Positions 1 to 8,122 of a DNA stretch of 45,199 nucleotides are shown one piece after another; the stretch's first letter is position 1; every line of letters starts with the position of its first letter. The stretch is from an uncultured Clostridia bacterium (lineage in GTDB: Bacteria; Bacillota; Clostridia; Lachnospirales; Anaerotignaceae), in assembly GCA_944379995.1 (NCBI GenBank), contig CALWGF010000014.1, forward strand, positions 1 to 45,199, given 5' to 3'. A program made the position numbers and the translations under genes. Under the pieces are notes generated by a model, which worked only from the letters and a program-made list of their open reading frames with translations, had not been told where the DNA came from and made no database searches.

Positions 1-5
1 AATTT

Positions 6-120
6 TCGGTGATGATGCGTTTAGGGGACACACCCGTTCCCATTCCGAACACGACGGTTAAGACCTAAACGGCTGATAATACTTGGTGGGAAGCCGCCTG
101 GGAAGGTAAGTGGTCGCCGA
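6..120 (+). rRNA. rrf: 5S ribosomal RNA
   Basis: This is the 5S rRNA of an rRNA operon whose 16S and 23S genes lie off the left edge. The ends are set by the terminal helix: bases 6-12 (TCGGTGA) pair with 114-120 (TCGCCGA). The internal segments CCCATTCCGAACACG and GTGGGAAGCCGCCTGGGA-type loops are the conserved 5S core. tRNA-Cys follows after only six bases, so the two are one transcript. Confidence 0.93.
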
Positions 121-126
121 GATTAT

Positions 127-198
127 GGCGCTGTAGCCAAGTGGTAAGGCAAAGGTCTGCAACACCTCTATTCATCGGTTCAAATCCGATCAGCGCCT
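127..198 (+). tRNA. tRNA-Cys (GCA)
   Basis: Cloverleaf tRNA at the distal end of the rRNA operon. The acceptor stem GGCGCTG (127-133) pairs with CAGCGCC (191-197), the anticodon GCA is at 159-161 and the T arm reads CGGTTCAAATCCG. The discriminator base is U198, as expected for tRNA-Cys. CCA is not encoded, so it must be added enzymatically. Confidence 0.95.
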
Positions 199-202
199 CT
201 CT

Positions 203-231
203 AAGAACCAACAAAAGTTGGTTCTTTTTTT
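203..231 (+). terminator. rrn operon terminator
   Basis: A perfect 10-bp stem, AAGAACCAAC/GTTGGTTCTT with an AAAA loop, is followed by a run of T. It ends the 5S-tRNA-Cys transcript just before the HAD gene. Confidence 0.9.
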
Positions 232-263
232 GTATATATATTTGCAAGGGGGAAAGTTTTTTT

Positions 264-1097
264 ATGAAAAAGGCTATTATAATGGATATTGATGGAACAT
301 TAACTAATTCTGAAAAGAAAATAAGTGAAAAAACAAAACAGAAATTAATGGAAATCCAAAAAAAAGGTGTTTTAATTGTTCTTGCATCTGGTAGACCAGA
401 TAAGGGACTTACTGATTTTGTAAAAGAACTTGAAATGGACAAGCATCATGGCATTATTATATCATTTAATGGTGCAAAGGTTATTGATTGCGAAACAAAT
501 GAAGTGCTTTTTGACCAAACTATGACAGTAGAAACATGTAAATCTGTGCTTAATCATATGAAAAATTTTGATGTTATACCTATGGTTTATAAAGGTGAAT
601 ATATATATGTTAATGATGTTTATAACAATATAGTTCATGTTAGAGGTAAAGAACTTAATGTTATTAAATATGAGGCTAGTTTAGGTAATTATAAACTTTC
701 TGAAGTTATTGATATGGTTGATTTTGCTGATTATCCTATGAATAAAATACTTACAGCAGGTGAACCAGAATATCTTAAAGCAAATTATAAAGAAATGATG
801 AAACCTTTTGCTGATACTTTAAATTGTGTTTTTACAGCTGATATGTATTTTGAATTTACAGAAAAAGGTATTGATAAAGCTAATGCAATTCGTTGTGCAT
901 TACTTCCTCTTGGATATACAAAAGATGATATGATTGCTTTTGGTGACGCTGAAAATGATAAAACTATGATTGAATACGCAGGAATTGGTGTTGCTATGGG
1001 TAATGCTTCTCAAGATGTTAAAGATATTGCTGATTATATTACTCTTTCAAATGATGAAGATGGTATAGTTCATGCTTTAAATGAATTATTAAAATAA
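264..1097 (+). CDS. Cof-type HAD-IIB family phosphatase
   Basis: Predicted cytosolic Mg-dependent phosphatase of the HAD superfamily, subclass IIB (Cof/YidA type), which usually dephosphorylates sugar phosphates or similar small metabolites; the substrate cannot be read from sequence. All four HAD motifs are visible: DIDGT at residues 8-12 (nucleophile Asp8), SGR at 42-44, Lys205, and GDAEND at 227-232. The C2 cap lies between about residues 85 and 200. At 277 aa it is full length. I chose ATG 264, preceded by AAGGGGGAAAG; the reading frame is open further upstream but there it overlaps tRNA-Cys. The gene stands alone, between the rrn terminator and its own terminator. Confidence 0.88.
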   Translation: MKKAIIMDIDGTLTNSEKKISEKTKQKLMEIQKKGVLIVLASGRPDKGLTDFVKELEMDKHHGIIISFNGAKVIDCETNEVLFDQTMTVETCKSVLNHMKNFDVIPMVYKGEYIYVNDVYNNIVHVRGKELNVIKYEASLGNYKLSEVIDMVDFADYPMNKILTAGEPEYLKANYKEMMKPFADTLNCVFTADMYFEFTEKGIDKANAIRCALLPLGYTKDDMIAFGDAENDKTMIEYAGIGVAMGNASQDVKDIADYITLSNDEDGIVHALNELLK

Positions 1098-1111
1098 TAT
1101 TTTTATTTATT

Positions 1112-1141
1112 AAAAGTATATACATTATTGTATATACTTTT
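1112..1141 (+). terminator. terminator after the HAD gene
   Basis: A 12-bp A/T-rich stem, AAAAGTATATAC/GTATATACTTTT with a six-base loop, is followed by CTGTTTTT. The arms are weak in G/C, so this is less certain than the other terminators. Confidence 0.6.
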
Positions 1142-1226
1142 CTGTTTTTCATATATGAACATTTGTTTTTGTATAATAAGCTGTTTATTTTAATTTTATA
1201 TTGAATATTTACTGTAATATTAAGTA

Positions 1227-1256
1227 TTGATATAAATATATTCATTGTGATAAAAT
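1227..1256 (+). promoter_or_regulatory. candidate sigma-A promoter for the ACT/PFL pair
   Basis: TTGATA (1227-1232), an 18-bp spacer, then TAAAAT (1251-1256) preceded by TGA, an extended -10. It sits about 65 bp before the ACT-protein start. Each hexamer has one mismatch to consensus. Confidence 0.5.
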
Positions 1257-1319
1257 TAAATCTAGTTTTATATTTTGGTTTTAATAAATATTTAATTATA
1301 TTTTCAGGAGGAGTTTTTT

Positions 1320-1589
1320 ATGAAGAGTATAATAACTGTTTTGGGAACAGATAAAGTAGGTATAATTGCAAAAGTATGTAACTATCTTGCAGAAACTAAT
1401 GTTAATATACTTGATATATCTCAGACTATTGTTTCAGGTTATTTCAATATGATGATGATTGTTGATATTTCAAATCCTACAAAGGCTTTTGAAGTTATGT
1501 CAGCTGACCTTGAAGCTATTGGAAATGACCTTGGTGTTATTATTAAAATGCAGCATGAGGATATCTTCAACTGTATGCATCGTATTTAA
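1320..1589 (+). CDS. ACT domain protein, UPF0237 family
   Basis: An 89-residue protein made of a single ACT domain (about residues 3-78, starting with the [16 protein letters not shown] strand-helix). ACT domains bind amino acids or other small ligands and regulate a partner enzyme. It belongs to the stand-alone UPF0237 family, related to the ACT half of GcvR-like proteins. The start ATG has a strong SD (AGGAGGAG). The PFL/UPF0210 gene starts 41 bp downstream. This neighbour pairing is common in Firmicutes and suggests the ACT protein senses a ligand for its partner; that role is inference, and no biochemical function is established to my knowledge. Confidence 0.85.
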   Translation: MKSIITVLGTDKVGIIAKVCNYLAETNVNILDISQTIVSGYFNMMMIVDISNPTKAFEVMSADLEAIGNDLGVIIKMQHEDIFNCMHRI

Positions 1590-1630
1590 TTTATTATATT
1601 TTTATTTTTTTAAACAGGAGGAGAATTTCT

Positions 1631-2989
1631 ATGCTTTCCAGAATGGAGATACAGGAAACCAACAGAATGATTGCTGAATCAAATCTTGATGTGCGTACTA
1701 TAACTATGGGTATAAGTCTTATGGATTGTGCTGATTCAGATATTGATAAATTTAATGAGAAAATATATAAAAAAATTACAACATATGCAAAAGACCTTGT
1801 TAAAGTAGGGGAAGAACTTGAAAAACAGTTTGGTGTTCCTATTGTTAATAAAAGAATATCTGTTACACCTATTGCTATTGCAGCAGCTGGTTGTAACACA
1901 GATTCATATGTGAGCGTTGCTAAAACTCTTGATAGAGCTGCAAAAGAAGTTGGAGTAAACTTTATAGGTGGTTTCTCTGCTCTTGTTCATAAAGGATTTA
2001 CAAAAGCTGATAAAATACTTATTGAGTCTATTCCAGAAGCTCTTGATGTTACAGAAAGAGTTTGTTCATCTGTTAATATTGGTACATCAAGAAATGGTCT
2101 TAATATGGACGCTGTAAAAAGACTTGGTGAAATAATTGTTGAAACAGCAGAAAGAACAAAAGATAGAGATTGTATCGGTTGTGCTAAATTTGTTGTATTC
2201 TGTAATGCTGTTGAAGATAACCCATTTATGGCAGGTGCTTTCCATGGTGTTGGTGAAGCTGATTGTGTTATAAATGTTGGTGTAAGTGGTCCTGGTGTTG
2301 TTAAAAAAGCTCTTGAAGAAGTTAAAAATACAGATTTTGAAACTCTTTGTGAAACAGTTAAGAAAACAGCTTTTAAAATTACAAGAGTTGGTCAGATTGT
2401 TGCTCAGGAAGCATCAAAAAGACTTAATGTTCCATTTGGTATAATTGACCTTTCACTTGCTCCAACTCCTGCAATAGGTGATAGTATTGCTGAAATATTC
2501 CAAGTTATGGGACTTGAACAGGCAGGTGCTCCTGGTACAACAGCTGCTCTTGCAATACTTAATGATAATGTTAAAAAAGGTGGAGTTATGGCATCATCTT
2601 ATGTTGGTGGATTAAGTGGTGCATTTATACCTGTAAGTGAAGACCATGGTATGATTGAAGCTGCTGAAATGGGTGCTCTTACTCTTGAAAAACTTGAAGC
2701 TATGACTTGTGTTTGTTCAGTTGGGCTTGATATGATTGCAATTCCAGGAGATACTTCTGCTTCTACAATTTCAGGAATAATAGCTGATGAGGCTGCTATT
2801 GGTATGGTTAATAATAAAACAACAGCTGTAAGACTTATACCTGTTATTGGTAAGGGTGTTGGTGAGTCTGTTACATTTGGAGGTCTTCTTGGATATGCTC
2901 CAATTATGCCTGTAAATAAATACAGTTGTGAAGCATTTATAAATAGAGGCGGAAGAATTCCTGCACCTATACACAGCTTTAAAAATTAA
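1631..2989 (+). CDS. PFL family protein, UPF0210 (DUF711)
   Basis: A 452-residue protein of the UPF0210/DUF711 family, whose fold resembles glycyl-radical enzymes of the pyruvate formate-lyase type, hence the name PFL family. I see no signal peptide or membrane segment, so it should be cytosolic. The family-typical stretch around residues 185-210 ([20 protein letters not shown]) is clear, as is the glycine-rich C-terminal half. I do not see the canonical RVxGY radical-glycine loop, and I do not claim glycyl-radical chemistry. ATG 1631 has the SD AGGAGGAG seven bases upstream. It is translated after the ACT protein with no terminator between them, so the pair is an operon. Full length; function unknown. 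Confidence 0.88.
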   Translation: MLSRMEIQETNRMIAESNLDVRTITMGISLMDCADSDIDKFNEKIYKKITTYAKDLVKVGEELEKQFGVPIVNKRISVTPIAIAAAGCNTDSYVSVAKTLDRAAKEVGVNFIGGFSALVHKGFTKADKILIESIPEALDVTERVCSSVNIGTSRNGLNMDAVKRLGEIIVETAERTKDRDCIGCAKFVVFCNAVEDNPFMAGAFHGVGEADCVINVGVSGPGVVKKALEEVKNTDFETLCETVKKTAFKITRVGQIVAQEASKRLNVPFGIIDLSLAPTPAIGDSIAEIFQVMGLEQAGAPGTTAALAILNDNVKKGGVMASSYVGGLSGAFIPVSEDHGMIEAAEMGALTLEKLEAMTCVCSVGLDMIAIPGDTSASTISGIIADEAAIGMVNNKTTAVRLIPVIGKGVGESVTFGGLLGYAPIMPVNKYSCEAFINRGGRIPAPIHSFKN

Positions 2990-2999
2990 TTGTTTATTG

Positions 3000-3038
3000 G
3001 ACTGGGATAAGGTACAAGACTTTACCCAGTCTGTTTTT
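3000..3038 (+). terminator. terminator after the ACT/PFL operon
   Basis: GACTGGG (3000-3006) pairs with CCCAGTC (3025-3031). An inner helix, TAAGG with CTTTA, extends it past a bulged A. TGTTTTTAT follows. Confidence 0.85.
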
Positions 3039-3045
3039 ATATTTA

Positions 3046-3075
3046 TTGAAATATTGAATATAATATTTTTATAAT
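3046..3075 (+). promoter_or_regulatory. candidate promoter for pepD
   Basis: TTGAAA (3046-3051), 18 bp, then a perfect TATAAT (3070-3075), 38 bp before the pepD start and directly after the previous terminator. Confidence 0.6.
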
Positions 3076-3113
3076 TAAAATTCTTTTAAAATTTTTATTT
3101 GGAGGTCGCTTTT

Positions 3114-4568
3114 ATGAGAGTACTTGAAAATTTAAAACCTGAAAAAGTATTTTATTATTTTGAAGAAATTAGTAATATTCCAAGAGGAAGTGGAAATGAA
3201 AAAGCTATAAGTGATTATATTGTAAATTTTGCAAAAGAAAGAGGTCTTTTTGTATATCAAGATGACGCCTGGAATGTGCTTATAAGAAAAAAAGGTACAA
3301 AAGGCTATGAAAATTCTGAAACTGTTATATTGCAAGGTCATATAGATATGGTTTGTGAGAAAAACAATGATGTTATTCATGATTTTGCTTCAGAAGGTCT
3401 TAAACTTTGTGTAGATGGTGATTTTGTTTCTGCAAAAGGTACAACTCTTGGCGGTGATGATGGTATTGCTGTTGCATATATGCTTGCTGTACTTGATGAT
3501 GATACTGTTTCACACCCTCCTGTTGAATGTTTATTTACAACAGATGAAGAAGTTGGTATGAAAGGTGCTATTGCTTTTGATGCAAGTATACTTGAAGGAA
3601 GAAAACTTATAAACCTTGATACTGAAGAAGAAGGACATATACTTGTAAGTTGTTGTGGTGGTATGAAAGTTACTACAAAAATACCTGCTGTTTATGAAAA
3701 TGTATCTTCTGATTTAATACCTTGTTATATAAAAATAAGAGGTCTTAAAGGTGGACATAGTGGTGCTGATATACATTTACAAAGAGCAAATGCAAATAAA
3801 CTTATGGGTAGAGTGCTTGAAAGTGTTAAAGAGTTTAATGTAAAAGTTTCAAAAGTAAATGGCGGACTTATGGATAATGCTATTTCAAGAGAATGTGATG
3901 CTTTTGTTTTTGTAGATGAAAGTAAAATGGGCGAAATTTCAAATGTACTTTCAAATATTGAAAAAACTTTCGTTCACGAATATAAAGGTGTAGATGAAGA
4001 TATAAAAGTTAATATCGAAAAAGTAAATGGCGAATTTGAATATGTAGCTTTTGATGATATTACAGTATCTAAAATAATAGATATGCTTACTCTTATACCT
4101 TATGGTGTTTCAACTATGAGTATGGGTATAAAAGGACTTGTTGAAAGCTCAAATAATATAGGTATATTAAGAACTGTAAATAATAATATTGAATTTGTTT
4201 GTGCTGTAAGAAGTTCTGTTGCTTCAAGAAAAGATATTATTTTAAATCAGATTGAAACAGCAGGCAGACTTCTTGGAGGAGAAACTATTGTTACTTCTGC
4301 ATACCCTGCTTGGGAGTTTAATCCAGATTCTGAACTCCTTAAAATTACAAAGAAAGTATATACTGATTTTTATAAAAAAGAGCCTATTGTAGAAGCAATA
4401 CATGCTGGTCTTGAATGTGGACTTTTTGCAGAAAAGGTTAATGGTATTGATATGATTTCAATAGGACCTGATATATTTGATGTTCATACACCTGATGAAA
4501 GACTTAAAATTTCATCAACTGAAAGTACATGGGAATTTTTAAAAGCAATACTTGCAAGCCTTAAATAA
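3114..4568 (+). CDS. pepD: Xaa-His dipeptidase (aminoacyl-histidine dipeptidase)
   Basis: Cytosolic zinc dipeptidase of the M20 family (PepD type), which hydrolyses unusual dipeptides such as Xaa-His (carnosine-like). The metal and catalytic motifs are all present: GHIDMV with His76 and Asp78, GGDDG with the bridging Asp at 115-116, TTDEEVG with the general-base Glu at 145-146, and the NLDTEEEG strand around Asp169. The inserted lid domain spans roughly residues 185-385, and a C-terminal DVHTPDER carries the last metal His. At 484 aa it has the family's normal length. ATG 3114 is chosen because GGAGG (3101-3105) lies eight bases ahead; an in-frame TTG at 3099 would sit upstream of that SD. 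An AI-2E-type permease follows after 20 bp. Confidence 0.92.
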   Translation: MRVLENLKPEKVFYYFEEISNIPRGSGNEKAISDYIVNFAKERGLFVYQDDAWNVLIRKKGTKGYENSETVILQGHIDMVCEKNNDVIHDFASEGLKLCVDGDFVSAKGTTLGGDDGIAVAYMLAVLDDDTVSHPPVECLFTTDEEVGMKGAIAFDASILEGRKLINLDTEEEGHILVSCCGGMKVTTKIPAVYENVSSDLIPCYIKIRGLKGGHSGADIHLQRANANKLMGRVLESVKEFNVKVSKVNGGLMDNAISRECDAFVFVDESKMGEISNVLSNIEKTFVHEYKGVDEDIKVNIEKVNGEFEYVAFDDITVSKIIDMLTLIPYGVSTMSMGIKGLVESSNNIGILRTVNNNIEFVCAVRSSVASRKDIILNQIETAGRLLGGETIVTSAYPAWEFNPDSELLKITKKVYTDFYKKEPIVEAIHAGLECGLFAEKVNGIDMISIGPDIFDVHTPDERLKISSTESTWEFLKAILASLK

Positions 4569-4588
4569 TTTTTTATGGGGTGGATATT

Positions 4589-5770
4589 ATGAAACTTCCA
4601 TGGGATAAAGAATATCTTAAAATTTCATTCCATGTTATATTTACTATTGTAACAATATATATATTGGGACTTATTATAAAAAATATATATATGTTTAATG
4701 AAGTGGCAAATCATATAATATCTTTTATAGCAACTATACTATCACCACTTATAATAGCACTTGTATTTTCTTATGTTTTAAACCCTGTTGTTGAGTTTTT
4801 TCATAATAAAACAGAACTTTTAATACAAAAATTAGGTATAAAAAATAAAACAGAACAGGATACAAGATTTAAAGTGCGTACAAAAGGAACTATTGTAACA
4901 TATATTATTATATTTGTAATTATAGGTATAATAATAAAATTAATTGTTGGGAAAATAGGTAGTATAAATGCGGATATGATTGCAAATATGGTTACAGCAA
5001 GCATTGAAGAATTTTCTGACCTTGTGACAGTTTTTTATATAAAACTTGAAGAATTAGGTGTTTTACAAAATGTAAATGGTAATTCTGCTCAACAATGGAT
5101 TTCTACTGCTACAACAAAGATTACTGAGTATGTATTAGGTATTGCCAATTCATTTACAAAAGTTGGCAGTGGTGTTTTAAATACTGTTATAGGACTTACT
5201 GTTTCTTTTTATCTACTTTCAGAGAAGGAAAGAATACTTTATTATTGTAATGATGCCATAGATGTATTTTTTAAATATAAAACAGCTAAATCTATAAAAT
5301 GTTTTTTTAAGGATATGAATAATACATTTTCAGGATATATAGGTGGTCAAGTTACAGATGCTATTATAATGGCAACACTTATAACTATATCATTTAGTAT
5401 TGCAGGTATAAATTATGCTCTTATAATAGGTTTGGTTTCGGGATTTTCAAATCTTATACCATATGTTGGGGCGATAGTTGCATTTATACTTTCTGTTGGC
5501 GTTGGACTTTTAAGTGGAACTCCTATAAAAGCTCTTTATGCTGCTATTATAGTTTTAGTACTTCAACAGATAGATAGTATATTTATTGTTCCTAGAGTTG
5601 TTGGAAAAAGTGTTGAACTGCACCCTGTATTTGTTCTTTTATCGCTTTCTGTTTTTGGAAGTATATTCGGAATATTAGGAATGGTTATAGCTGTTCCTAC
5701 AACAGCTCTTATAAAAACTTTTTTGACAAGATGGTATATTAAAAAAAGAAATAAAAAATTTAATTTTTAA
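4589..5770 (+). CDS. AI-2E family transporter (permease)
   Basis: Polytopic inner-membrane protein of the AI-2E/PerM (formerly UPF0118) family, with about seven to eight hydrophobic segments. Known members include AI-2 exporters and Na+/H+ antiporter-like proteins; the substrate here cannot be told. Two membrane segments come first (about residues 15-75), then a basic cytoplasmic loop, then a soluble stretch at about 125-190, then the family's C-terminal membrane block with GLVSGFSNLIPYVGAIVAF near 285 and QQIDSIFIVPRVVGKSVELH near 335, the most conserved family signature. At 393 aa it is complete. ATG 4589 follows GGGG at 4577-4580; an upstream GTG in frame is unlikely. It is probably cotranscribed with pepD. 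Confidence 0.88.
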   Translation: MKLPWDKEYLKISFHVIFTIVTIYILGLIIKNIYMFNEVANHIISFIATILSPLIIALVFSYVLNPVVEFFHNKTELLIQKLGIKNKTEQDTRFKVRTKGTIVTYIIIFVIIGIIIKLIVGKIGSINADMIANMVTASIEEFSDLVTVFYIKLEELGVLQNVNGNSAQQWISTATTKITEYVLGIANSFTKVGSGVLNTVIGLTVSFYLLSEKERILYYCNDAIDVFFKYKTAKSIKCFFKDMNNTFSGYIGGQVTDAIIMATLITISFSIAGINYALIIGLVSGFSNLIPYVGAIVAFILSVGVGLLSGTPIKALYAAIIVLVLQQIDSIFIVPRVVGKSVELHPVFVLLSLSVFGSIFGILGMVIAVPTTALIKTFLTRWYIKKRNKKFNF

Positions 5771-5772
5771 AT

Positions 5773-5811
5773 AAAAGCCTTAGTATAAAATAAATTTATA
5801 TTAAGGCTTTT
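5773..5811 (+). terminator. terminator after the AI-2E permease
   Basis: A long stem, AAAAGCCTTAGTATAAA against TTTATATTAAGGCTTTT, contains a single G-T wobble and closes on a short ATAAA loop. The same AAAAGCCTT/AAGGCTTTT core recurs at 21595 and 24306. Confidence 0.8.
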
Positions 5812-5879
5812 ATATTTCAGACAAAAATTATTTTTTTTATGTATATATTTAAAACCAAATATAAAAAGGGGAGTATTAT

Positions 5880-6506
5880 ATGAATAAAGATAAAAGCAAT
5901 ATTATTTTTGCATTAATTATGGCTATAATGATTATTCTTATAATAGCTGTAAACTTTTTTCATATTAATTATGGTTCATTACCACTTGTTGTACTTGGAA
6001 TAGCTTTTTTTTATCTTTATTACAGTAAAAATAAAACATGGGCATTAATTATAAGTGCTATTCTATTTATTATTTATTTTTTTAGTATATTTAATAATAT
6101 ATTGAAATCTGCTCATATTTGGTGTAAAGGTTTAATTTTTATAGTTCCGGGTATTATACTTATATTAAAATATTATAATATTAAAAATATTATATATGCA
6201 GTTGCAGGAAGTTTTATTTTATGTATAGGAATATTTATAATTTCTGTATATTTTGAAGAAATAAAATTTACTTGTGCATCATCTTTTTTTGCAATAATAG
6301 GTAGTTCTTTTGTATTATCATATGTTATTTCAAAATCTAAAACAGGAATTATATGTCTTATTACAACAATAATATTTATGGTTATATCTATTTTTTGTCT
6401 TATAGGAACAAATGCAGACATTATATATTTTATGTATCCATTATCTATTATGTTGCTTTCTTTTATTTTAATTGTATTAAATATTACAAAAAATAAATTA
6501 AGTTGA
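5880..6506 (+). CDS. small polytopic membrane protein of unknown function
   Basis: I do not recognise a family. The 208-residue protein is almost entirely hydrophobic, with about seven or eight predicted membrane segments separated by very short loops such as YYSKNKTW, KYYNIKN and SKSKTG. Loops are lysine-rich, and one longer loop (about residues 122-135) carries EEIKF. No cysteine pairs, catalytic motifs or substrate-binding signatures are evident. ATG 5880 has a good SD (AAAAAGGGGAG). It follows a terminator, and the promoter of the next gene overlaps its stop codon, so it appears to be monocistronic. Composition matches the neighbours, so there is no sign of transfer. Confidence 0.7.
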   Translation: MNKDKSNIIFALIMAIMIILIIAVNFFHINYGSLPLVVLGIAFFYLYYSKNKTWALIISAILFIIYFFSIFNNILKSAHIWCKGLIFIVPGIILILKYYNIKNIIYAVAGSFILCIGIFIISVYFEEIKFTCASSFFAIIGSSFVLSYVISKSKTGIICLITTIIFMVISIFCLIGTNADIIYFMYPLSIMLLSFILIVLNITKNKLS

Positions 6507-6531
6507 GTTTTATATTAATATGGGATATAAT
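6503..6531 (+). promoter_or_regulatory. candidate promoter for tcdA
   Basis: TTGAGT (6503-6508), a 17-bp spacer and a perfect TATAAT (6526-6531). The -35 overlaps the stop codon of the preceding gene, and tcdA starts 32 bp after the -10. Confidence 0.6.
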
Positions 6532-6563
6532 TAAGCCTGTACTTTTATAAGAAGGGGTTTTTT

Positions 6564-7295
6564 ATGGATAATAGATTTATAAGAACAGAAATGCTTATAG
6601 GAAGTGAAGCATTAGAAAAACTTAAAAAATCTAAAGTAGCTATTTTTGGTATTGGTGGTGTTGGTGGATATGTTTGTGAAGCATTAGCTAGAGCAGGAGT
6701 TGGAAATTTTATTCTTGTTGATAATGATACTGTAAGCATATCAAATATAAATAGGCAAATCATTGCTCTTGAAAATACTATTGATAGATATAAAACAGAG
6801 GTTATGGCAGAAAGAATAAAAAATATAAATCCTTATGCTTGTGTAAAAATATATAATAAATTCTATTTAGGCGAAGAAGATGATAATATAATTGATGCTG
6901 ATTGTAATTATATTGTTGATGCTGTTGATACTGTTACTGCAAAAATATCTTTGGTAATGGCTGGTGAAAGAATGGGTATACCTGTTATATCATCTATGGG
7001 AACAGGAAATAAACTTGACCCTACAAAATTTGAGATTACAGATATATATAAAACATCTGTATGTCCTCTTGCCAAAGTTATGAGAAAAGAGTTAAAACAA
7101 AGAGGTATAAAAAAGCTTAAAGTTCTTTATTCAAAAGAAGAACCAAGAAAGGCTTTTATGACAGAGGAAGAACTTGGACAAAAAGGAGAAAAAACAAATA
7201 AAAGAGTAACTCCTGCAAGTATTTCTTTTGTTCCTCCAGTTGCTGGTCTTATTATAGGTGGAGAAGTTATAAAAGATTTAACGGGGGTAATGTAA
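6564..7295 (+). CDS. tcdA: tRNA threonylcarbamoyladenosine dehydratase
   Basis: E1-like (ThiF/MoeB fold) cytosolic enzyme that uses ATP to cyclise the t6A modification at position 37 of ANN-decoding tRNAs to ct6A. The nucleotide loop GIGGVGG is at residues 29-35, the acidic DNDT follows at 53-56 and the NINRQ motif at 61-65. The C-terminal half carries the TcdA-specific CPLAKVMRKELKQRGI segment near residue 170, which separates it from MoeB and ThiF. 243 aa is typical. ATG 6564 follows AAGGGG. A DUF/RseC-type gene starts two bases after its stop, so they are translationally close and share a promoter. Confidence 0.92.
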   Translation: MDNRFIRTEMLIGSEALEKLKKSKVAIFGIGGVGGYVCEALARAGVGNFILVDNDTVSISNINRQIIALENTIDRYKTEVMAERIKNINPYACVKIYNKFYLGEEDDNIIDADCNYIVDAVDTVTAKISLVMAGERMGIPVISSMGTGNKLDPTKFEITDIYKTSVCPLAKVMRKELKQRGIKKLKVLYSKEEPRKAFMTEEELGQKGEKTNKRVTPASISFVPPVAGLIIGGEVIKDLTGVM

Positions 7296-7297
7296 TT

Positions 7298-7741
7298 ATG
7301 GCTGAAAAAGGTCTTGTTATGGAATTAAAAAAAGATAATTTGGCTCTTGTAAGAATGACAAGAACAGAGGCTTGTGCAAAGTGTAGAGCTTGTGTTGCTG
7401 GAATGAGCGAAAAAGATATGTTTATAGAGGCTGAAAACGCTTGTGATGCTAACGTTGGACAATGGGTTGAACTTGAACTTGCAGATAATGGATTTTTTAA
7501 TGCTGTTATGATTATGTATGGAATACCATTTGTAGCACTTATATGTGGAATATTTTTAGGATATTATGTTATTTCTCCTATTGTTCCTTTTATAAGTAAA
7601 GAAATTTTAAGTTGTGTTATAGGATTTGGATTTACTGCTATTATTTATTTATGGATAAGAAGTCAAGAAGAAAGATGGTCTTCTAAAAAATATAGACCAA
7701 TAGCTGCAAGAATTACAACACCTGCTGAAAAAGGTGAATAA
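7298..7741 (+). CDS. RseC/SoxR-reducing-system-like membrane protein
   Basis: A 147-residue protein of the RseC/RsxC-associated (Pfam RseC_MucC) family. It has a small N-terminal soluble domain with a cysteine cluster (Cys26, Cys29, Cys32, read as CAKCRAC) and two membrane helices at about residues 66-92 and 97-119. In proteobacteria RseC relates to sigma-E control and to SoxR reduction; in Clostridia its role is not defined, and no rnf/rsx genes are nearby. The C-terminal basic tail (SQEERWSSKKYRP) probably faces the cytoplasm. The ATG lies two bases after the tcdA stop, with GGGGG inside tcdA as its SD. Whether the cysteine cluster binds a metal is inference. Confidence 0.82.
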   Translation: MAEKGLVMELKKDNLALVRMTRTEACAKCRACVAGMSEKDMFIEAENACDANVGQWVELELADNGFFNAVMIMYGIPFVALICGIFLGYYVISPIVPFISKEILSCVIGFGFTAIIYLWIRSQEERWSSKKYRPIAARITTPAEKGE

Positions 7742-7748
7742 AAAACAG

Positions 7749-7781
7749 GGTGAAGATTATATATCTTCACCTTCTTTTTTT
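7749..7781 (+). terminator. terminator after tcdA-rseC-like
   Basis: GGTGAAGAT (7749-7757) pairs perfectly with ATCTTCACC (7763-7771), followed by TTCTTTTTTT. Confidence 0.88.
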
Positions 7782-8122
7782 GTAAAAAGTATAATATTAA
7801 AAAATATAACAATTTATATATGTATATTTTTCACAAAATTATTTCGTATGCAAAATAAATTATAATATTAAAATTTATTAAATTTGAATACAAAAATTGA
7901 ATGTAATACATACAGATTGTTAAACAATTAGCATACAATTTAATTTTTATTACTTTTTTTTAAATGGTTATATATTTTTACACTATTATGACTAATTTTG
8001 TAGGTAAATTGTATTTATAATTTATTATTTTAGGTAAATAAGTATATTGAAAATAATCTTCTAAAATGAGAAAATATAAAATAGATTTAATATGAATTTA
8101 ATATAACTTGCGGAGGTACTAT
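7782..8122 (+). other. AT-rich intergenic region before glmU
   Basis: About 340 bp with no gene. It is more than 80 percent A/T. Visible elements are a short palindrome ATTGTTAAACAAT (7916-7928), two copies of TAGGTAAAT (8001 and 8031, 30 bp apart), and several TATAAT-like strings without a good -35. I cannot name a convincing glmU promoter here; a long leader is possible. Confidence 0.5.

Noticed and set aside
65..442. Minus-strand open frame across the 5S rRNA, tRNA-Cys and the HAD gene
   Set aside because: It is antisense to two RNA genes and a clear protein gene, has no SD and matches no family.
7916..7928. ATTGTTAAACAAT before glmU as a Rex site
   Set aside because: The half-sites touch with no four-base spacer and glmU is not a known redox target.
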